Below the pieces are notes generated by a model, which had not been told where the DNA came from, made no database searches, and saw only the letters and a list, made by a program, of their open reading frames with translations. Shown in pieces: positions 43,753-47,243 of a stretch of 47,243 nucleotides of DNA (positions within the stretch are counted from its first letter, which is position 1; each line of letters opens with the position of its first letter). The position numbers and the translations under genes are program-made. The stretch comes from Saprospiraceae bacterium (GTDB taxonomy: Bacteria > Bacteroidota > Bacteroidia > Chitinophagales > Saprospiraceae). The stretch lies in the NCBI GenBank assembly GCA_022448945.1, contig JAKVCV010000026.1, forward strand, positions 1-47,243, given 5' to 3'.

Positions 43753-44211
43753 ATGGAATTAAACCAATTACTGATTGATAATAATCCTGTATCATGGGAA
43801 TTAGCTTTTCAAGATTTTGTTAAGGCTGGTACTGTTTCTGTAGATGATTGGTTTTGGGAATGGCTTTATCTTCGAATAACGTGGCCCGATGAAGATTTCA
43901 GTCTTTTTTGTAAGGGTAATATTATTGTGAAAACACAAATTTTTGGAATTAACCTATTAATAGAAACAGGAGATAATAATAAAAGGCGGTTTGTTCAGGT
44001 TACCATGTATGAAAACAATCCTTATCATCCTGATTTTTTTGAAATTGCACAAGTTTCAGAATTAGAATGGAGGTTTCCATCCTCTGGAAACCCATTTTTA
44101 GATGAGCCAAAATATAGGCTTTGGGAAAAATACTTGTTTTCTAAGTTGTTGAATTATGTTTTTATAGACAAAAAAGGTCTGGATTTTTTAATTGAATATT
44201 CTAGACGTTAG
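43753..44211 (+). CDS. Hypothetical protein downstream of kdsD
   Basis: I do not recognise this 152-residue protein. It is soluble, rich in aromatic residues (SVDDWFWEWLYLRITWPDEDF, KYRLWEKYLFSKLLNY) and mixed alpha/beta by eye (VKTQIFGINLLIETGDNN and FVQVTMYEN). It has no signal peptide or motif. It starts 19 bp after kdsD and ends at the terminator, so the two genes are probably co-transcribed. Confidence 0.65.
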   Translation: MELNQLLIDNNPVSWELAFQDFVKAGTVSVDDWFWEWLYLRITWPDEDFSLFCKGNIIVKTQIFGINLLIETGDNNKRRFVQVTMYENNPYHPDFFEIAQVSELEWRFPSSGNPFLDEPKYRLWEKYLFSKLLNYVFIDKKGLDFLIEYSRR

Positions 44212-44234
44212 ATTGATTTTAATTTTTAATATAG

Positions 44235-44266
44235 AAAGCCGACTTAGATTTTTCTAAGTCGGCTTT
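44235..44266. terminator. Bidirectional terminator between convergent genes
   Basis: A perfect 14-bp stem, AAAGCCGACTTAGA (44235-44248) with TCTAAGTCGGCTTT (44253-44266), and a TTTT loop. It lies between the 3' ends of the kdsD operon and the SprB-like gene. T-rich sequence follows on the plus strand and A-rich sequence precedes it. Confidence 0.85.
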
Positions 44267-44287
44267 ATTTTACTTATATCAATCATT

Positions 44288-47243
44288 TTATCTCAACAAT
44301 AAAACATCCCCTTTTATAAACTCTGTTTCTCCATCTTTGAAAAGTACGGTTGCATACCAAACATATGCACCTGAAGTACAGGGTTTGTTTTTGAAAGAAC
44401 CATCCCACCCTTGTTCCGGAACATTAACTTCTAGGTTGCTCCCCTCAAACATTAAGTTTCCCCATCGATCATAAATCCTAAATAAAGTAATTTCATCAAC
44501 TTTATCCCCGCCCTGAATAAAGAAAAAGTCATTTACACCATCATCATTGGGAGTGAAAGCATTTGGAGCATTCGCTCTCCTTGGCTTGGTTACCATAATA
44601 GTAACTATACTATCAACAACACAGCCATTACTATTTGTCGCAGTAAATTGATAACTCACCAGATTTGGAGGGCCAACGTTAAAAGAATAATTGCTATCAG
44701 TTAAGAGAATAGGAGTATCACCAAGTTCAGTCCAACTATATAGAACTCCCGAGGTGTCATTAACTATTGCTTCTACAGTGAGGCTGTCTAAGTACTCTAT
44801 AGTTGTATCTTGTGTCATGCTAGTAATAAAGAACGGGTCTGCATCTTGAACAACTAGTTGAGTATCGACTGAACACCCATTCCCATCCTGAACAGTAAGG
44901 TTATAGATGCCGGCTGTTAAGCCAGTAAAAAGCGTATCATTTTGCCAGCTCATTCCATCTAAAGAATATTGAAAAGGCCCAAATGTTATTGACCCTCCAC
45001 TAGCAGAAGCACTCAGCGTGCCTGATGAATCTCCAGTACATAATGTACTAGTAGTGGTTCCGGTTATTATGAGCGATAATGGTTCGGGAACATCGGTGTT
45101 TGTTGACATTGTACATCCATTGTTATCAGTTACGGTTACAGTAAAATTCCCAAAACTTAAGCCTGTAGCAATAGCAGTATTTTGATTAGATGCCGCGTTG
45201 TCCCATATAAAGCTATAAGGAGGTGTTCCACCTATAGGAGTAGCAGTAATAGCTCCATCGCTGATTCCTATACACGAGATGGAATCTACATTTAAAGATG
45301 TTTGCAAAATCGTGGGTTCAGTAATCGTTGTATCGCCATTAATTGTACAACCGTTGCCATCAGTAATTGTAACTGAATGAGTCGAAGCGCATAATCCGGT
45401 TGCGGTGCTAGTATTTTGTCCGTCACCCCAAAGATAATTATAGGGTAGTGTCCCTCCTGAAACTGTTACAGTCGATTGGCCATCACAAAGGCTAAAACAA
45501 CTAACATCAATATTAGTAAAGCTGTTTATTGAAAGGGAAGGAGGTTCATTTACAACAATGCACGTGTCAATTGTACAGCTACTGCTATCTGTTGCAGTTA
45601 CACAATACGATCCAGCTTGTAACCCTGTAATGGTATTAGTAGTTTGTCCATTGTTCCAAAGAAATGTAAAATTGCCACTTCCTCCACTTACATTTATGTT
45701 AGATGTTCCATTGTTCCCACCAAAGCATGATACATTAGTGTTGCCAACTGTAAAACTTATAGCAGAAGGTTCGGTAATTGTATAATTTTCTGTAATTGTA
45801 CACCCATTTGCATCAGCAATAGTAACTGTATATGAACCTGCAGCAACTTGGGGACTGGTACTAGAAGATACAGACCCACTTCCCCAATCATAGGTGTATG
45901 AATTAATTCCTGTAGTTCCTCCAGAGGCTACGGCAGTTGCTGAGCCATCATTTCCGCCATTGCATGTTACGGGAGATGTAGTCAAGACAGCAGTAACTTG
46001 AGTTGGCTCTGTAATTACAACTTGTGTAGTGTCAGAACAGCCATTTTGGTCAGTTACTGTAGCAATATATGTTCCTGCAATTAAACCAGTAGCAGTAGCA
46101 GTAGTTTGGTTGTTGGCAGAGATATCCCATAGGAAGGTGTAATTTCCAGCCCCTCCACCACCTGAAGCGGTAGCGGTACCATCGTTTAATCCTATACAGC
46201 TGATATTGGTGTAACTTGAAATGGATGCTGTTATTTCAGTTGGTTCTGTTATAGTGACACTTGAAGTAGCAGTACATAAGTTTGCATCAGTTGCTGTAAC
46301 AGAATATGATCCTGGAGCTAAGCCTGTTGCATTTGCAGCAGATTGATTGCCAGCAGCAGTATCCCATTGAAACCCGAAGCTGCCTGTTCCCCCTGATGCA
46401 CTAGCAAGCGCTGAACCATCAGGAGGTGTTGTGCCGTTACAGAGTAAATTTGTAGGTGTTATAGACACAGAAATAGCGTTGGGTTCAGTAACAGTTACAG
46501 TCAAGACAGAATCTCTGCAACCCCATTGATCGTAAACAGTAACACTATAGTTAGTATTAGCAGCCAGTCCTGTAACAGTGGCAGTAGTCTGACTGCCAGT
46601 ATTAGCACTCCATAAGAAGGTGTAAGGAGCAGGTTGTCCACCTGCACCAGCAGCAGTAGCTGTTCCTGTCGAGTCTCCATTACATGCAACATTTACGATA
46701 GAACCAACACTTGCAGTTACCTGTGTGGGTTGCGTTAAAGTAATACAAACAATCTCAGAACAGGCCAAAGAATCGGTAACAGTAACACAATGTTGACCTG
46801 CAAAAAGTGTAATAGAAAAAGAGTCTATAGAACCATTGGTCCATGTATAGTTGTATCCTGTTGGATTGTTTGGGTTAGCATTGAACGCTGTTCCACCAGA
46901 AACATCGACATGAATATCACCATTTCCACCGTTGTAACATCCAACTACAGTATCTATGTAAATAACGGCTGTTATAGGGGTAGAAGGTTCTGTGATAAGT
47001 ATACTTGTAACATCTTGACAATTATTCGAATCACTTACAGTTACGGAGTATGTACCAGCGGTTAAACCTGTTGCTTGAGCTGTAGTTTGACCATTAGACC
47101 ATAGGAAGGTGTAAGATCCACCTGTGCCCCCCGATCCTGCTACGGTTGCACTTCCGGTGTTTTCTCCAAAACAATTTACGTTTACGGTGTCAACCATAGT
47201 AGCAGTAACAGCGGAGGGTTCAGAAATAGTAACAGATGAAGTA
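44288..47243 (-). CDS. SprB-repeat T9SS type-B surface protein, 5' end outside the window
   Basis: At least 984 residues lie in the window; the gene runs off the right edge with no stop or start, so it is larger. It has about a dozen repeats of 70-90 residues with the pattern VNCFGENTGSATV..GGTG, YTFLW, AGTYSVTV.D..GC and ITEP, the SprB motif of gliding and adhesion proteins. The C-terminus holds APNAFTPNDDGVNDFFFIQGG, RIYDRWGNLMFEGSN and GAYVWYATVLFKDG, ending ..GDVLLLR, a type-B (gliding-motility C-terminal) T9SS sorting domain. The product is secreted across the outer membrane. The repeats at this scale are prone to recombination and size change. Confidence 0.92.
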   Translation of the reverse strand, partial: TSSVTISEPSAVTATMVDTVNVNCFGENTGSATVAGSGGTGGSYTFLWSNGQTTAQATGLTAGTYSVTVSDSNNCQDVTSILITEPSTPITAVIYIDTVVGCYNGGNGDIHVDVSGGTAFNANPNNPTGYNYTWTNGSIDSFSITLFAGQHCVTVTDSLACSEIVCITLTQPTQVTASVGSIVNVACNGDSTGTATAAGAGGQPAPYTFLWSANTGSQTTATVTGLAANTNYSVTVYDQWGCRDSVLTVTVTEPNAISVSITPTNLLCNGTTPPDGSALASASGGTGSFGFQWDTAAGNQSAANATGLAPGSYSVTATDANLCTATSSVTITEPTEITASISSYTNISCIGLNDGTATASGGGGAGNYTFLWDISANNQTTATATGLIAGTYIATVTDQNGCSDTTQVVITEPTQVTAVLTTSPVTCNGGNDGSATAVASGGTTGINSYTYDWGSGSVSSSTSPQVAAGSYTVTIADANGCTITENYTITEPSAISFTVGNTNVSCFGGNNGTSNINVSGGSGNFTFLWNNGQTTNTITGLQAGSYCVTATDSSSCTIDTCIVVNEPPSLSINSFTNIDVSCFSLCDGQSTVTVSGGTLPYNYLWGDGQNTSTATGLCASTHSVTITDGNGCTINGDTTITEPTILQTSLNVDSISCIGISDGAITATPIGGTPPYSFIWDNAASNQNTAIATGLSFGNFTVTVTDNNGCTMSTNTDVPEPLSLIITGTTTSTLCTGDSSGTLSASASGGSITFGPFQYSLDGMSWQNDTLFTGLTAGIYNLTVQDGNGCSVDTQLVVQDADPFFITSMTQDTTIEYLDSLTVEAIVNDTSGVLYSWTELGDTPILLTDSNYSFNVGPPNLVSYQFTATNSNGCVVDSIVTIMVTKPRRANAPNAFTPNDDGVNDFFFIQGGDKVDEITLFRIYDRWGNLMFEGSNLEVNVPEQGWDGSFKNKPCTSGAYVWYATVLFKDGETEFIKGDVLLLR

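Noticed and set aside
44288-47243. CRISPR-like repeat array
   Set aside because: The repeats are 200-plus bp in-frame protein modules of the SprB type with variable sequence, not short identical repeats with spacers.
1-47243. tRNA or rRNA genes
   Set aside because: No cloverleaf-like T-arm or anticodon patterns, and no 16S, 23S or 5S segments, were recognised anywhere in the window by eye; a dedicated search was not possible.

Overview
The window is AT-rich chromosomal DNA from a member of the Bacteroidota. The evidence is two type IX secretion (T9SS) C-terminal sorting domains, a SprB-type repeat adhesin, a choice-of-anchor-V cytochrome-motif protein, a THX-like basic ribosomal peptide, weak Shine-Dalgarno signals with A/T-rich leaders, and a DarA/DarB (dialkylresorcinol/flexirubin-type) gene set. 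The class (Saprospiria, Cytophagia, Chitinophagia or Flavobacteriia) cannot be fixed from this sequence alone.

Layout. (1) 1-1524: a trimeric-fibre-type gene with internal repeats, open at the left edge, followed by broken fibre fragments, one of them resembling an S74 intramolecular chaperone. (2) 1541-5933: housekeeping genes: an ECF sigma factor with a small zinc-ligand-free anti-sigma-like protein, an orphan lutB, an M16 zinc protease and tatA. (3) 6313-13647: an envelope block of a GH23/LysM lytic transglycosylase (with a poly-A frameshift near its 3' end), an exported protein of unknown function, and two paralogous exported GH18-like proteins with C-terminal membrane segments. (4) 13917-28587: a contractile injection system of the extracellular (Afp/PVC/MAC-like) lineage: small membrane protein, Pvc16-like cap, an unknown 372-aa protein, sheath, two tube proteins, a third tube-like protein, DUF5908, VgrG-like spike, PAAR tip, LysM tube-associated protein, gp25, a giant gpJ-like wedge protein and a fibre. 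A strong terminator closes it. The AAA+ ATPase, tape measure and a second wedge protein (Afp12 type) are not visible here. (5) 28716-40172: a compact biosynthetic operon related to dialkylresorcinol/flexirubin clusters: DarA, a halogenase-like flavoprotein, DUF1702, DarB, a BtrH-like acyltransferase, an ABC exporter, ACP, ketosynthase and a Cys-less ketosynthase partner, ended by a bidirectional terminator. (6) 40306-47243: a T9SS type-A cargo with a CxxCH motif, an outer-membrane beta-barrel protein, a THX-like peptide, KdsD/KpsF, an unknown protein, and a large SprB-repeat T9SS type-B cargo that runs off the right edge.

How it fits together. The injection-system genes are collinear and mostly separated by spacers of about 50 to 300 bp. 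Several spacers around the abundant components (sheath, tube) carry hairpins, which suggests transcript processing or attenuation to set stoichiometry. The upstream block of peptidoglycan- or glycan-acting, membrane-anchored proteins and the small two-segment membrane protein at the head of the cluster raise the possibility that the particle is anchored at, or released through, the envelope. That is inference. The biosynthetic operon has the condensing and export parts but no ketoreductase or dehydratase, so it must either borrow reductive steps from elsewhere or make a short-chain resorcinol product.
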